DNA from: Sporomusa malonica
GTDB lineage: Bacteria; Bacillota; Negativicutes; Sporomusales; Sporomusaceae
NCBI RefSeq assembly: GCF_900176355.1
Contig: NZ_FWXI01000001.1
Coordinates: 310,001-374,000 of the forward strand
DNA: 64,000 nt
Reading direction: 5' to 3'
Under the pieces are notes generated by a model. The model made no database searches. It was not told the DNA's origin and was given only the letters and a program-made list of their open reading frames with translations. Both the position numbers and the translations under genes were made by a program. Positions 25,313 through 33,514 of the stretch are shown piece after piece (the first letter of the stretch is position 1; each line of letters starts with the position of its first letter).

Positions 25313-25927
25313 ATGGAGTTGTATTTTTTTATTAAAGGTATAGTCTTAGGGTTTTCTATAGCCGCCCCAGTAGGGCCCATCGGAGTTCTTTGTATTCGGC
25401 GGACTCTGTCAAATGGGATGTTAAGTGGTTTTTTGTCAGGCTTAGGCACAGCAACTGCTGATGCTTTATACGGCTGCATAGCTGCTTTCGGCTTGACGGT
25501 TATTTCTACGTTTCTAGTAGATAACCAATCATATTTTCGTTTGATTGGAGGACTATTCTTGCTCTATTTGGGTTACACAACATTTAGATCAAATCCTCCG
25601 GAGTTAGCTGCTGCGGACGGGAGCGGCAAAGGGTTTTTAGGTGACTATGTATCTGCTTTATTTTTAACATTGACGAACCCAATGACTATAATATCATTTG
25701 CAGCTATTTTTGCCGGATTAGGAGTAGGGCAAACTGCTGGAAACTACATGCTGGCAGGCTTATTAGTTTTTGGGGTTTTTGTCGGTTCAATGCTTTGGTG
25801 GCTGATATTAAGCAGAATGGTAATTGTACTTCGTTCGAGATTTGACCAAAAACGGCTTAAATGGGTTAATCAGTTTTCAGGGATTATTATTGCTGCCTTT
25901 GGGATAATGAGTTTAATTATGGTTTAG
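25313..25927 (+). CDS. LysE-family amino-acid exporter
   Basis: A 204-residue membrane protein with about six helices. The N-terminal signature GIVLGFSIAAPVGPIGVLCI and the SGLGTATADALYGCIAA motif are characteristic of LysE/RhtB exporters; NPMTIISFAAIFAGLG is the second-half motif. Co-transcribed with the Lrp regulator. Confidence 0.93.
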   Translation: MELYFFIKGIVLGFSIAAPVGPIGVLCIRRTLSNGMLSGFLSGLGTATADALYGCIAAFGLTVISTFLVDNQSYFRLIGGLFLLYLGYTTFRSNPPELAAADGSGKGFLGDYVSALFLTLTNPMTIISFAAIFAGLGVGQTAGNYMLAGLLVFGVFVGSMLWWLILSRMVIVLRSRFDQKRLKWVNQFSGIIIAAFGIMSLIMV

Positions 25928-26031
25928 TTAAAAAAAAAATCTGCCAAACAAGGTGTTTGTCGTTAAATATCGAAAAAATGATGTAAGTGGAATAATCGCA
26001 GGTCGAAAGTTTTAGGAGAAGAGGTATTTTT

Positions 26032-28656
26032 GTGCAAGCTTTGGCATTGTGGTTAGACAAAACCTTGAGCAGAATTTTACTTGCCTTGCTGATATTTGTA
26101 TCAGGATTATTGTTTGCTGTCGGTTTTATCACAAATAAATTTGAGGCAAATATCTATGATTATCGCCGGCAAGAGCTTAAACGCATTGTCGAGGTTGCCC
26201 GGCATTCGATAGATCCTGTTATTATTCAGTACCGTGCTGGGCTATTATCCCGCCAGGCGGCGTTAGACAAAGTTAGGGACAATGTTCGTAGCATGACTTA
26301 TAGCGATTTATTTGGAGCAAATTATGTATTTATGAGCTCTTACCAAGGTATTATGCTTGTACAGCCTTTTGAACCAAGTCTGGAAGGCAGTGATCAAAGT
26401 CAACTTAAAGATGCGTATGGCTTACCCATCATTACCTCGCTTATTGACACAGCGCGTCAAGGCGAGGGCTATGTTACCTACTACTATCATCCACCTGAAC
26501 GCACCACCCAGCCTCAACAAAAGGTGTCTTATGTAGTGGGTATTCCCGAGCTTGAAGCTTATATCGGTACAGGTATGTACGTAGAAGACATTCAAAAAAG
26601 CTACAAAGCGTTTCAGCTAAACCTTCAAGGAATATTCTTGATCTTCTTTATGCTGATAATGGCGGCGCAATATACCCTGCTCCGGCCGATGTTTAGTAGC
26701 TATCAGTTGTTAATTCAGGCTTTTGACCGGCTAAGGAATAATCCGGATACAGCCCTGCTGCTTTCGCCCTTAATCTATCGTAAGGGTTCGGAAGCCGAAC
26801 GGCTAGTTACCGGTTTTAATGCCTTGCTTGCCGACATGTGGGCGAAAAGCGCGGCCATGCAGCAGGCTCATGAGGAATTAACCCAAAGTCACGAAGAGTT
26901 AACAGCTGGCAATGAAGAGCTTATGGCTTTGTACACACAATTAACAGACGCTAATGAGTTACTCCGAAAGAGTGAAGAACGGTACCGCTTGGCGATGGAA
27001 GGAGTTAACGATGTTATCTATGATTGGGATTTGCGCAACAATAAAATAGAACTGTCAGCACGCTTAAATGATATACTGGGCTTGTCTGGTGTCGAGGGCG
27101 GGGACGGTTATACACAGTGGGCAGCAAGGATACACCCCGAGGATAAAGGCGTCAGGGAGCAGGCGATGCTCGATCATTTTGCCGGGAAAACTCCCTATTA
27201 TGCTGCTGAATTTCGTGTTATGAGCCAGGCAGGAGAATACCTCTGGGTATTATCACGGGGAAAAGCTCTGTTTGATACAGCCGGCAGAGCAATCCGCATG
27301 GCAGGCTCTTTTACTGATATTAGTGAGCATAAAAAGCGAGAGGCAGAAATATGGAGATTGGCATACCGGGATCCACTAACCGGACTTGCTAACCGGCGGT
27401 TGTTAACCGAGCGGCTCAGGAGCGAGCTGGTAATGGCTCAAGGTGGTCAAGTCTGTGGCGCCATGCTCTATCTTGACCTGGACAATTTTAAGCTTGTTAA
27501 CGATTCTTGCGGCCATCTGCAGGGAGACCAACTGCTTATTGAGGTTGCAGATATGCTTGGCAAGGTAGTTGACGAACACCACCTAGTAGCCCGTTTGGGT
27601 GGTGATGAATTTGTAGTACTATTGACAAATGTTTGCCAGACTGCAGATATTGTCCAGTATGCAGAAAAACTGCTTAAAGCCTTATCAAGAGAGGTTAATT
27701 TGTGCGCGCATTCTTTCTTTTTGTCGGTGAGCATTGGTATTGTATGTTATCCGCTTCATGGCGCTGAAGTTGACGAGATCCTAAAAAAAGCCGATACGGC
27801 ACTTTACGCTGCTAAAAATGCGGGTAAGAATGGCTACCGCTTTTATGAAGCCTCCATGCAGGAAACACTGATTCATAAACTCAATATGGAGCGCAGTTTG
27901 CGGGCCGCAGTCAGTAATGAAGAGTTTTTGCTGTATTTTCAGCCGATAGTGTATTTGGAAACAGGACTGGTTTCCGGATTTGAGGCCTTATTACGATGGA
28001 ATAATCCTCAACAAGGCTTGGTAGCACCGGGAGAATTTATTCCGCTGGTGGAAGAGTCGGGGCTTATTGTCCCCATTGGTAAATGGGTTATGCGGGCAGC
28101 CTGCGCTTTTGCCCGCAAGTTGACTAACATGGCTTATGCCGATACTTATGTTGCAGTTAATGTTTCGGTTAAACAACTTGCCAGTGAAGACTTTGTGCCG
28201 ATGGTTAGGGCAGCTTTGCACGAGGCGGCTGTACCACCCACGATGTTAGAGCTTGAGATTACTGAAACAATCCTGATGAATTCAGAATGCCTTACTACCA
28301 ATATCGCCAAACTGAAGGAGCTAAAAGATATGGGAGTCCGTATTGCCCTTGATGATTTTGGCACAGGCTATTCCTCATTAACTTATCTGAAACAATTGCC
28401 TATTGATGTTGTAAAGATCGATAAGGCATTTGTGGATGATTTGACTGAGGGGGGGAAAAATGGCCCGCTTATGGGTTCTATTATTGCTCTGGCACATAAC
28501 TTGGGTCTCAAGGTAGTGGCCGAAGGTGTAGAGACCGAGGAGCAACGAAAATTGCTGAGGGAGTGGCAGTGCGATTCTATCCAAGGATATTTAATCAGCC
28601 GCCCTGTGCCGGAAGCCGAGGTGTTGAAGGTCTGCATGAAATCTAAGGATTCATAA
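26032..28656 (+). CDS. Membrane Cache-PAS-GGDEF-EAL protein (c-di-GMP turnover)
   Basis: An 874-residue signalling protein starting at a GTG with AGGAGAAGAGG upstream. A membrane helix (about 10-35), an extracytoplasmic Cache-type sensor (about 40-200, with DLFGANYVFMSSYQG and VSYVVGIPELEAYIGTGMY), a second helix (about 202-222), a coiled-coil region rich in EELT repeats (about 280-315), a PAS domain (about 315-440), GGDEF (RLGGDEFVVL) and EAL (FEALLRWN, ELEITET, DDFGTGYSSL, AEGVET). Both catalytic motifs are intact; no RxxD inhibitory site is seen. The ligand is unknown; Cache domains commonly bind small metabolites. Confidence 0.93.
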   Translation: MQALALWLDKTLSRILLALLIFVSGLLFAVGFITNKFEANIYDYRRQELKRIVEVARHSIDPVIIQYRAGLLSRQAALDKVRDNVRSMTYSDLFGANYVFMSSYQGIMLVQPFEPSLEGSDQSQLKDAYGLPIITSLIDTARQGEGYVTYYYHPPERTTQPQQKVSYVVGIPELEAYIGTGMYVEDIQKSYKAFQLNLQGIFLIFFMLIMAAQYTLLRPMFSSYQLLIQAFDRLRNNPDTALLLSPLIYRKGSEAERLVTGFNALLADMWAKSAAMQQAHEELTQSHEELTAGNEELMALYTQLTDANELLRKSEERYRLAMEGVNDVIYDWDLRNNKIELSARLNDILGLSGVEGGDGYTQWAARIHPEDKGVREQAMLDHFAGKTPYYAAEFRVMSQAGEYLWVLSRGKALFDTAGRAIRMAGSFTDISEHKKREAEIWRLAYRDPLTGLANRRLLTERLRSELVMAQGGQVCGAMLYLDLDNFKLVNDSCGHLQGDQLLIEVADMLGKVVDEHHLVARLGGDEFVVLLTNVCQTADIVQYAEKLLKALSREVNLCAHSFFLSVSIGIVCYPLHGAEVDEILKKADTALYAAKNAGKNGYRFYEASMQETLIHKLNMERSLRAAVSNEEFLLYFQPIVYLETGLVSGFEALLRWNNPQQGLVAPGEFIPLVEESGLIVPIGKWVMRAACAFARKLTNMAYADTYVAVNVSVKQLASEDFVPMVRAALHEAAVPPTMLELEITETILMNSECLTTNIAKLKELKDMGVRIALDDFGTGYSSLTYLKQLPIDVVKIDKAFVDDLTEGGKNGPLMGSIIALAHNLGLKVVAEGVETEEQRKLLREWQCDSIQGYLISRPVPEAEVLKVCMKSKDS

Positions 28657-28658
28657 AA

Positions 28659-28790
28659 ACACCAGTGGAGATGGTTGAATACTACAATAGGCTGGTGGAA
28701 GAATATCCAATAGTCTCTATTGAGGATGGCGGCGAGAGCTGATCGGGACTGCTGGGCTTTGATTAAGCTGTTTAAAGAAAGGACGCTGCT
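28659..28790 (+). pseudogene. Enolase fragment (frameshifted remnant)
   Basis: The frame from 28659 reads TPVEMVEYYNRLVEEYPIVS and IEDG, matching the conserved enolase stretch that ends with the catalytic EDG motif. After EDG the similarity continues in the next frame (ARADRDCWALIKLFKE), so a single base change in length broke it. The rest of the enolase gene is absent. The remnant runs into the ribosome-binding site of the HAD gene. Confidence 0.7.
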
Positions 28791-29633
28791 ATGGCGTATA
28801 AACTAGTCTGTATTGATGTTGACGGGACGCTTTTGAATAATAAGCATGAAATTACAAAAAGAACGAAAGAAATACTGTTAAAAGCACATAAGCTGGGCGT
28901 TCATATAGTGATAAGTACCGGACGAATGTATACTGATGCCGAATATTATTCTAATCTTATTGGTGTAAAATCCCCGGTGATCGCATCAAACGGAGCTTTC
29001 ATAAAAGAAAAGGATAATGGTAAGGTTATTTACCAGGATGCTCTCGGCGAAAGCTTGTCACTAGAACTGCTGGAGATATTTTATAAACACCGCACAAAGC
29101 CGTATTTTTGTACTCCGCATAAATTTTATTATGGAAATATTATGTTTAAACTTTTTTATATTGCAACTAAAATATTAGGTAGCAGAAGCAATAATCTAGA
29201 TATGGAATATGTTTTCTCCTGGCAGCAATGGCGAGAAATATTATGTAAAGAAAAAGATAATATTGTAAAATGCGAGATTATCTATAGAGATGCAGCATTA
29301 ATTTACGAACTGCGGAATGAACTAAAGAAGATAGAACAGCTAGAAATCGTAGATTCTTCCAAGTATAATATTGAAATTACGCGTAAAGGGGTCTCCAAAG
29401 GAAAAGCTGTAGCAATGCTGGCGTCACTTTATAATCTGAAGAGTGAAGATATAATAACCATAGGCGATAGTGAAAATGATTTATCGATGATAGAATATGC
29501 CGGCCTGGGCATCGCTATGGGAAATGCTTCGGATAGCGTGAAACAAAAAGCAGATTACATAACCGATTCTAATGATCACGAGGGAGTCGCTAATGCTATC
29601 GAGCGGTTTGTTTTAGAAAACCGTTCATCCTAG
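28791..29633 (+). CDS. Cof-type HAD phosphatase
   Basis: A 280-residue hydrolase of the haloacid-dehalogenase superfamily, Cof subfamily. Motif I is CIDVDGTLLNNKHEITKR with the nucleophile Asp; motif II ISTGRM; motif III Lys in SKGKAVAML; motif IV ITIGDSENDLSMIEYAG. The inserted C2 cap lies between residues about 85 and 200. Such enzymes dephosphorylate sugar phosphates or flavin precursors; substrate unknown. AAAGAAAGGACG precedes the ATG. Confidence 0.93.
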   Translation: MAYKLVCIDVDGTLLNNKHEITKRTKEILLKAHKLGVHIVISTGRMYTDAEYYSNLIGVKSPVIASNGAFIKEKDNGKVIYQDALGESLSLELLEIFYKHRTKPYFCTPHKFYYGNIMFKLFYIATKILGSRSNNLDMEYVFSWQQWREILCKEKDNIVKCEIIYRDAALIYELRNELKKIEQLEIVDSSKYNIEITRKGVSKGKAVAMLASLYNLKSEDIITIGDSENDLSMIEYAGLGIAMGNASDSVKQKADYITDSNDHEGVANAIERFVLENRSS

Positions 29634-30119
29634 AACAAGTGTCATATCAAACCACTGAGATCCACCATGGGTTGATCCTGAGATGCCGTTATTGACATAG
29701 CCAAATGACTCATAGTAATGAACTAACCGTTCCTTGCATGTTAGAATAACGCTTCTTCGACCAGTGTCTTTGGCCAGTTGAATAAAATGATTCATTAACT
29801 GGGCCGCAATTCCCAGGTTGCGGTATTCAGGAATTACATCCAGGCCAAAAACAGTTAAGTTCTTACCATCCGGTATATGGTGCGACGTACTATGAAATAG
29901 CTCGTCATAGATAACTGCGCTGTTGGTGACGCAGCCATTGATAAAGCCAATCAAGATTCCATCTGCTTCAGCTACCAGGAAGTATTCAGGGAAAGCTGCA
30001 ATCCTCTCCCTGAACGACTCCCGCTGTGCTGCTTCAGTCGCAGGAAAACAGACTGACTCGATTTCAGTTATACGATCCAAATCTTCTGGCCGAACTCCTC
30101 GAATTGTTATCTCTATCAT
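29625..30119 (-). CDS. GNAT-family N-acetyltransferase
   Basis: A 164-residue acetyltransferase. VRPEDLDRITEIESVCFPA opens the domain; the acetyl-CoA loop is in FGLDVIPEYRNLGIAAQLM and the later ILTCKERLVHYYESFGYVN is the characteristic C-terminal part. GGAGGATACC precedes the ATG. Convergent with the HAD gene, overlapping by 9 bp. The acceptor is unknown. Confidence 0.92.
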   Translation of the reverse strand: MIEITIRGVRPEDLDRITEIESVCFPATEAAQRESFRERIAAFPEYFLVAEADGILIGFINGCVTNSAVIYDELFHSTSHHIPDGKNLTVFGLDVIPEYRNLGIAAQLMNHFIQLAKDTGRRSVILTCKERLVHYYESFGYVNNGISGSTHGGSQWFDMTLVLG

Positions 30120-30290
30120 ATGGTATCCTCCATTTCATAATCTCAAGAGTACAGATCAAAACTAACATTCATTATATCATGGATCGTTATTATTGCATGC
30201 AATGTCTCAACTATTAGCATTTCTGTCAGCGCACATTCAGTGCTTCAAGCATACAATAGGATAGATATACCTATTAAAGGAGGAGTTTTG

Positions 30291-30416
30291 ATGGATAATC
30301 GACAAAATTTTATCGGTCAGAATTTCTTTAATAATAATGGTAACTTTATTTGGGTTATCCTTATTATTATCAGTTTCTTTTTCTTATTCTGCGGAGATAA
30401 CGACACCACTTTCTAA
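30291..30416 (+). CDS. Membrane microprotein A (41 aa)
   Basis: An ATG at 30291 with an excellent AAAGGAGGAG site encodes 41 residues: a short polar start (MDNRQNFIGQNFFNNNGNF), one membrane helix (IWVILIIISFFFLFC) and a tail GDNDTTF. A second gene of the same plan lies at 30603. The pattern resembles the small hydrophobic proteins (YjcZ-like) of sporulating bacteria; expression during sporulation is inferred only. Confidence 0.7.
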   Translation: MDNRQNFIGQNFFNNNGNFIWVILIIISFFFLFCGDNDTTF

Positions 30417-30472
30417 GCAGTTAAAAAGCACATGCTCTGTCCCACTAAATCGAGTAAACATACCTCCTTCCA

Positions 30473-30515
30473 CTTAAGAGATAGCAATCTGCAGATTGCT
30501 ATCTCTTAAGTTTTC
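30473..30515. terminator. Terminator between the microprotein genes
   Basis: A perfect 38-nt palindrome (30473-30510, CTTAAGAGATAGCAATCTG centre GCAG) is followed by TTTTCC. It separates the two microprotein genes into distinct transcripts. Confidence 0.8.
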
Positions 30516-30602
30516 CTGTAAGTTATGCGGTAACATGATTACCGGCTTTAGAATAGTATAAAGTAGAATACAAAAAATTGTCTTGGCAAAGGAGGAGTTA
30601 GG

Positions 30603-30701
30603 ATGTTTTTTGGTACTAATAGAGAGCTCTGGTTTGTCATTTTGGTTATTAGTCTATTCATCTTATTATTCCCTGACTTCGGGGATGATTGTACCACTTG
30701 A
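30603..30701 (+). CDS. Membrane microprotein B (32 aa)
   Basis: ATG at 30603 with AAAGGAGGAGTTAGG upstream encodes MFFGTNRELWFVILVISLFI and LLFPDFGDDCTT. It shares with microprotein A a tryptophan at the membrane entry, a single helix and a terminal D-x(0-2)-DDxTT-like acidic tail. Too short for ordinary gene finders but the two tandem copies with the same strong ribosome-binding site support both. Confidence 0.7.
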   Translation: MFFGTNRELWFVILVISLFILLFPDFGDDCTT

Positions 30702-30726
30702 TAATCCATAATTATGGTGTCCTTAT

Positions 30727-30814
30727 AAAGAAAACACGGCTTGCGCCGAGCCTTAGCGAAAGCGGAAGCCGATGTTGCCCTTATCCAGACGGAAAGTTAT
30801 ACTTTCTTACAGGA
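30727..30814 (-). repeat. Dispersed intergenic repeat, copy 2 (full, reversed)
   Basis: The reverse complement matches 209-297 with only a few differences. It sits next to the hairpin at 30820 on the side corresponding to the repeat's start, as in copies 1 and 4. A 60-residue frame crosses it but is explained by the repeat. Confidence 0.85.
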
Positions 30815-30819
30815 CATTA

Positions 30820-30850
30820 AAACCGCGCTGAAAATTCAGCGCGGTTTATC
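30820..30850. terminator. Strong hairpin beside repeat copy 2
   Basis: AAACCGCGCTGAA (30820-30832) pairs with TTCAGCGCGGTTT (30835-30847). T-rich tracts exist on both sides. Confidence 0.7.
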
Positions 30851-30954
30851 TTTCTGGGATAATTTTCTAAAGGAAATAGCTTTTTTAAGGTGGAATTTCT
30901 CAAGAGAAGAGCAGGTAAACTAAATGCAGGTCTAAGCGTGAAGGGAGTCTATCT

Positions 30955-32376
30955 GTGCAGGAAAAATTGCAAAATTTGAGCTACTATAAATGGTTGATCT
31001 TCGGCGTAGTTTCTACCGGAACGTTTATGGCAACAATGACCGCATCCATTGTCAATGTTGGTTTGCCGCCGATTACGACGGCACTCGATACAAATATTGC
31101 TACAGCACAGTGGGTGGTAACTGCCTATTTACTTGTCATTACCAGCTTGCTGCCGCTGGTAGGACGACTTGGCGATATCTGGGGGCGGCGGAAGGTATAT
31201 GGCTTTGGCTTTATCGGCTTTACCGCCGGTTCTTTGTTATGCGGTATTGCCGACTCGATCGGTCTCTTAATTGGGTTTAGAATACTTCAAGCCATAGGTG
31301 CGGCTGCTCTAATGGCCAATGCCATGGCCATTGTGACTGGGAGTTTTCCTCAGAACGAGCGAGGCAAGGTATTGGGGATGATTGGCACTATCGTAGCGCT
31401 AGGCAGTTTAAGCGGGCCAGGCTTGGGCGGGGTGCTTGTTGAACATTTTAGTTGGCATGCCATATTTTTCGTTAATATTCCGATCGGGTTATTAGGGTAT
31501 GCTGGGGTGCATTATGTCTTGCCTTTTGACCAAGAACTGCGTCAGGAAAAAATTGATTATTTGGGGGCCGCACTGTTTACGACTAGTGTGGTAAGTTTTC
31601 TCTTGGCCTTGAGCTATGGGACCGAGTGGGGCTGGGCTTCGCCTAGTACCATAGGCTGTATTGGTTTTGCGCTCATTGTGTTTGGAGTTTTTATCAGGTA
31701 TGAAAAAAAGATTGATCAGCCCATGCTGGAATTAGCAATTTTCAAGAATAGGGCATTCTCAGCAGGAAATTTAGCTGGGCTTCTTTCGTTTACAGCCATG
31801 TTTACCAGCACTATGTTATTGCCGTTTTTTCTTCAGAATATCCTTGCCTTTGCACCAGCCAAAACCGGATTGATTATGTCCGCTTTTCCTTTAGTTATGG
31901 CGATAACAGCGCCGGTCAGTGGTATACTGTCAGACAAAGTGGGCTCGGGGACTTTAACAACCGTCGGTTTGGGGTTGATGGCTTTAGGCTTGGTACTGAC
32001 AGCTAAACTGCATGTGGATGCTACGCTATGGCTGATTATGGGCTCACAGGCGCTCATGGGATTGGGGAACGGCTTGTTTCAGTCACCCAATAATAACAGT
32101 GTAATGAGTGCTGTAGAACCCCGGCAATTTGGCGTGGCTGGTGGTATTAATGCGCTGGCTCGGAACTTTGGCATGGTTTGCGGTACGGCATTGGCTGTAT
32201 CTATTCTGGAATACCGGCGTGCGGCCAGTCTGAGTGGGATTAGTCAGCCAACGGCTGATCAGCAGGTAACCGCATTTATGGCTGGCTATCAGGAAGCGTT
32301 GCTTGTTGGCGCCTGTTTAGCTGTGCTTGGTGTGGTCATTTCGCTGAAACGTGATGGAAAGCCAGCCAAGAAGTAG
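30955..32376 (+). CDS. DHA2-family MFS multidrug exporter (EmrB/QacA type)
   Basis: A 473-residue membrane protein with about 14 helices. Motif A is GRLGDIWGRRKVYGFGF, and the antiporter motif C is around LGSLSGPGLGGVLVEHFSWHAIFFVNIPIG. The GTG start follows GAAGGGAG. It probably exports toxic organic compounds by proton antiport. No regulator is adjacent. The partial repeat copy 3 begins right at its stop. Confidence 0.92.
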   Translation: MQEKLQNLSYYKWLIFGVVSTGTFMATMTASIVNVGLPPITTALDTNIATAQWVVTAYLLVITSLLPLVGRLGDIWGRRKVYGFGFIGFTAGSLLCGIADSIGLLIGFRILQAIGAAALMANAMAIVTGSFPQNERGKVLGMIGTIVALGSLSGPGLGGVLVEHFSWHAIFFVNIPIGLLGYAGVHYVLPFDQELRQEKIDYLGAALFTTSVVSFLLALSYGTEWGWASPSTIGCIGFALIVFGVFIRYEKKIDQPMLELAIFKNRAFSAGNLAGLLSFTAMFTSTMLLPFFLQNILAFAPAKTGLIMSAFPLVMAITAPVSGILSDKVGSGTLTTVGLGLMALGLVLTAKLHVDATLWLIMGSQALMGLGNGLFQSPNNNSVMSAVEPRQFGVAGGINALARNFGMVCGTALAVSILEYRRAASLSGISQPTADQQVTAFMAGYQEALLVGACLAVLGVVISLKRDGKPAKK

Positions 32377-32419
32377 CTTCCACTTCGCCGGAGGCTCGGC
32401 GCAAGCCGTGTTTTCTTTA
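32377..32419 (+). repeat. Dispersed intergenic repeat, copy 3 (3' half only)
   Basis: CTTCCACTTCGCCGGAGGCT onwards to GTGTTTTCTTTA matches the last half of the full repeat. It lies between the convergent DHA2 exporter and secreted-protein genes. Confidence 0.75.
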
Positions 32420-33160
32420 TTGATTTATAGTGACGGTGGGTTTAGTGGGTTTAAACGACTGGATGATTTTTCGCACCAGTGGGTCCCAGTAACTCCGTTC
32501 GCTGTCGGTAGTTAACAGGAAAGCGGCAGACAAAAAACCGTCGGCATCAAAGGCATACCCTTTTAAATAATACGGTATGGTTATTCCATACATCGAAACC
32601 ACAGATCTGGCGCTCAGGCCGTAGGCTTGTTTGTTATTGATTTGTAGGTAATCAGGGCGGCTAACATCCAGAAAAGTTACACCGACATTGGTTTGTTTGT
32701 AACTGAGGTCAAGCTGCTTTTTCATTAATTGAACGGAAGAGTCGATTTTGGTCTCCATCTTTTGTTTTTGCTCATTGGAAAGTTTTTTGGAAAAGTACAG
32801 TTTGCCTTCAAGGCTTAAGGGTTTATCGTCCCGGTAAAAGGCCATGAACGCCGTGCGGTAAGCCTTACCGTCGTTCATGGTAACTTGGTACATTTGATAG
32901 TTGATATTTTTCAGTAGGGCGAACGGGTCGACCGGCGGCACTGGCAGAGGTGTTGCCGGCGTTTTTGCTGTTGCATTAGCTTCTTTCATGATTGTCGCCA
33001 ATACCTGTACCAGATCTGCTGTTTGCCAGCCCTCTGGGACGGCAAATGCGCCGATCTTTTGAACTTGCCAGTCGACTTGATCTGAAGCGTGGGTACTGCT
33101 GATGCCGGTAAAAAGAATCAGGCAAGCTAAAAACATTGTGAGAAACCAGTTTCTGTTCAT
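32417..33160 (-). CDS. Secreted/periplasmic hypothetical protein
   Basis: A 247-residue protein with a signal peptide (MNRNWFLTMFLACLILFTGI, cleavage after THA-S). The rest is soluble, with a proline/alanine-rich stretch around residues 60-75 and beta-rich segments (YAFDADGFLSAAFLLTTDSE). No family recognised. GGAGGG precedes the ATG. Single gene, convergent with the exporter. Confidence 0.75.
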   Translation of the reverse strand: MNRNWFLTMFLACLILFTGISSTHASDQVDWQVQKIGAFAVPEGWQTADLVQVLATIMKEANATAKTPATPLPVPPVDPFALLKNINYQMYQVTMNDGKAYRTAFMAFYRDDKPLSLEGKLYFSKKLSNEQKQKMETKIDSSVQLMKKQLDLSYKQTNVGVTFLDVSRPDYLQINNKQAYGLSARSVVSMYGITIPYYLKGYAFDADGFLSAAFLLTTDSERSYWDPLVRKIIQSFKPTKPTVTINQ

Positions 33161-33307
33161 CGGTCAATCCCTCCGGTGATTTTTTTTCAAATGGGGCAAT
33201 TTGTACGATTGTGATTCGTTATTCTAATTATTCAAGAAAATACAGCAATTCCCTGCCTGCGGTCAGTTTTATCAGCTAAGAAAGTCGCATTGTACTCCAG
33301 GAAAACA

Positions 33308-33337
33308 TTGACAAGCTCTATGTACTTAATTTATAAT
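33308..33337 (+). promoter_or_regulatory. Predicted sigma-A promoter of the permease gene
   Basis: TTGACA (33308-33313) and TATAAT (33332-33337) match consensus fully, with 18 bp between. The expected transcript start is about 40 nt before the NAG triplets. Confidence 0.75.
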
Positions 33338-33384
33338 ATATTTAAAGTTAAGAAAATTACATCAATGAATTATAGGAATGCCTA

Positions 33385-33441
33385 CAGCTATTAGATATTA
33401 GGGGGCAAAACTCTATTTGAGTTTTGCTCCTTTTTATTTTT
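33385..33441 (+). promoter_or_regulatory. HutP-type antitermination leader of the permease gene
   Basis: Three NAG triplets, CAG 33385-33387, TAG 33392-33394 and TAG 33399-33401, are separated by exactly 4 nt each. The last abuts a 12-bp terminator stem (33402-33413 with 33419-33430) followed by TTTTTATTTTT. This is the established HutP recognition pattern (NAG triplets with 4-nt spacers) placed to block a terminator. With hutP in the same locus, histidine-dependent antitermination is strongly suggested. Confidence 0.75.
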
Positions 33442-33514
33442 CAGAAGACTTTTGCCAAGGCTCTGAAATCCCGGGATAAACTGGCAAACTTAATAACAGA
33501 GAGGAGAAAACAAA

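Noticed and set aside
30741-30923. 60-residue frame after the microproteins
   Set aside because: It is created by the reversed dispersed repeat (copy 2) and the neighbouring hairpin; no ribosome-binding site.
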